A stretch of 5,214 nucleotides of DNA from Planctomycetota bacterium (lineage in GTDB: Bacteria; Planctomycetota; MHYJ01; JACQXL01): NCBI GenBank assembly GCA_030018555.1, contig JASEHY010000111.1, positions 1 through 5,214 on the forward strand, given 5' to 3'. Shown one piece after another: positions 5,208 through 5,214 of this stretch. The notes beneath the pieces were generated by a model. It was not told the origin of the DNA and did no database searches. It saw nothing but the letters and a program-made list of their open reading frames with translations. Position 1 is the first letter of the stretch. Each line of letters begins with the position of its first letter. Made by a program: the position numbers and the translations under genes.

Positions 5208-5208
5208 T
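5180..5208 (+). promoter_or_regulatory. Candidate promoter at the right edge
   Basis: TATAAT at 5203-5208 is a perfect -10 box. TAGGCA (5180-5185, four of six) lies 17 bases upstream. Transcription would run off the right edge. It falls in the stretch where phosphofructokinase similarity has ended, which fits sequence of another origin starting there. The evidence is two hexamers only. Confidence 0.3.
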
Positions 5209-5214
5209 ACAAGG

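Noticed and set aside
4925..5212. 95-codon minus-strand open frame
   Set aside because: The opposite strand encodes the unmistakable GGGDAPGLNAVIR loop of phosphofructokinase, so this frame is a shadow.

Overview
The window looks bacterial: Shine-Dalgarno sites precede several genes, a TTGACA-type -35 box is present, and the proteins are bacterial families. It probably comes from an uncultivated Gram-negative anaerobe of the Planctomycetota/Omnitrophota kind. That guess rests on general impression (HEAT-repeat protein, pyrophosphate-type phosphofructokinase, DUF502 membrane protein, DUF6899-like small protein, many dispersed palindromic repeats) and is not a proven assignment.

Layout, left to right. 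(1) 3-524, plus: 3' part of a HEAT-repeat protein whose frame runs off the left edge and which carries an in-frame palindromic repeat. (2) 621-1166, minus: complete DUF502 membrane protein, convergent with (1). (3) 1167-1241: short divergent promoter region. (4) 1242-2510, plus: complete 6-phosphofructokinase with the residues of the PPi-dependent type. (5) 2511-2805: 295 bp of nested hairpin repeats plus a CACAGAT-type dispersed repeat. (6) 2806-4146, plus: class II sugar-bisphosphate aldolase with a very strong ribosome binding site. (7) 4136-4235: GTCAA/TTGAC boxes at an exact 10-bp pitch that switch orientation in the middle. (8) 4254-4520, plus: 88-residue DUF6899-like protein. (9) 4521-4958: no protein gene; a second CACAGAT-type repeat, then a probable structured RNA closed by a long helix (about 4721-4926). 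(10) 4959-5207, plus: N-terminal fragment of a second phosphofructokinase with a good ribosome binding site but no ATG/GTG/TTG start, losing family resemblance near 5145-5160. The last 55 bases hold a perfect TATAAT box and nothing else recognisable.

Functionally the centre is glycolysis/gluconeogenesis: PPi-type phosphofructokinase interconverts fructose 6-phosphate and fructose 1,6-bisphosphate, and the aldolase interconverts that product with triose phosphates. They are separated by a repeat-rich spacer, so they may be neighbours rather than a tight operon. The second phosphofructokinase piece shows that a paralogue lay, or lies, alongside. The least explained parts are the candidate structured RNA before that fragment, the 10-bp phased box array, and the repeat embedded in the HEAT-repeat protein.
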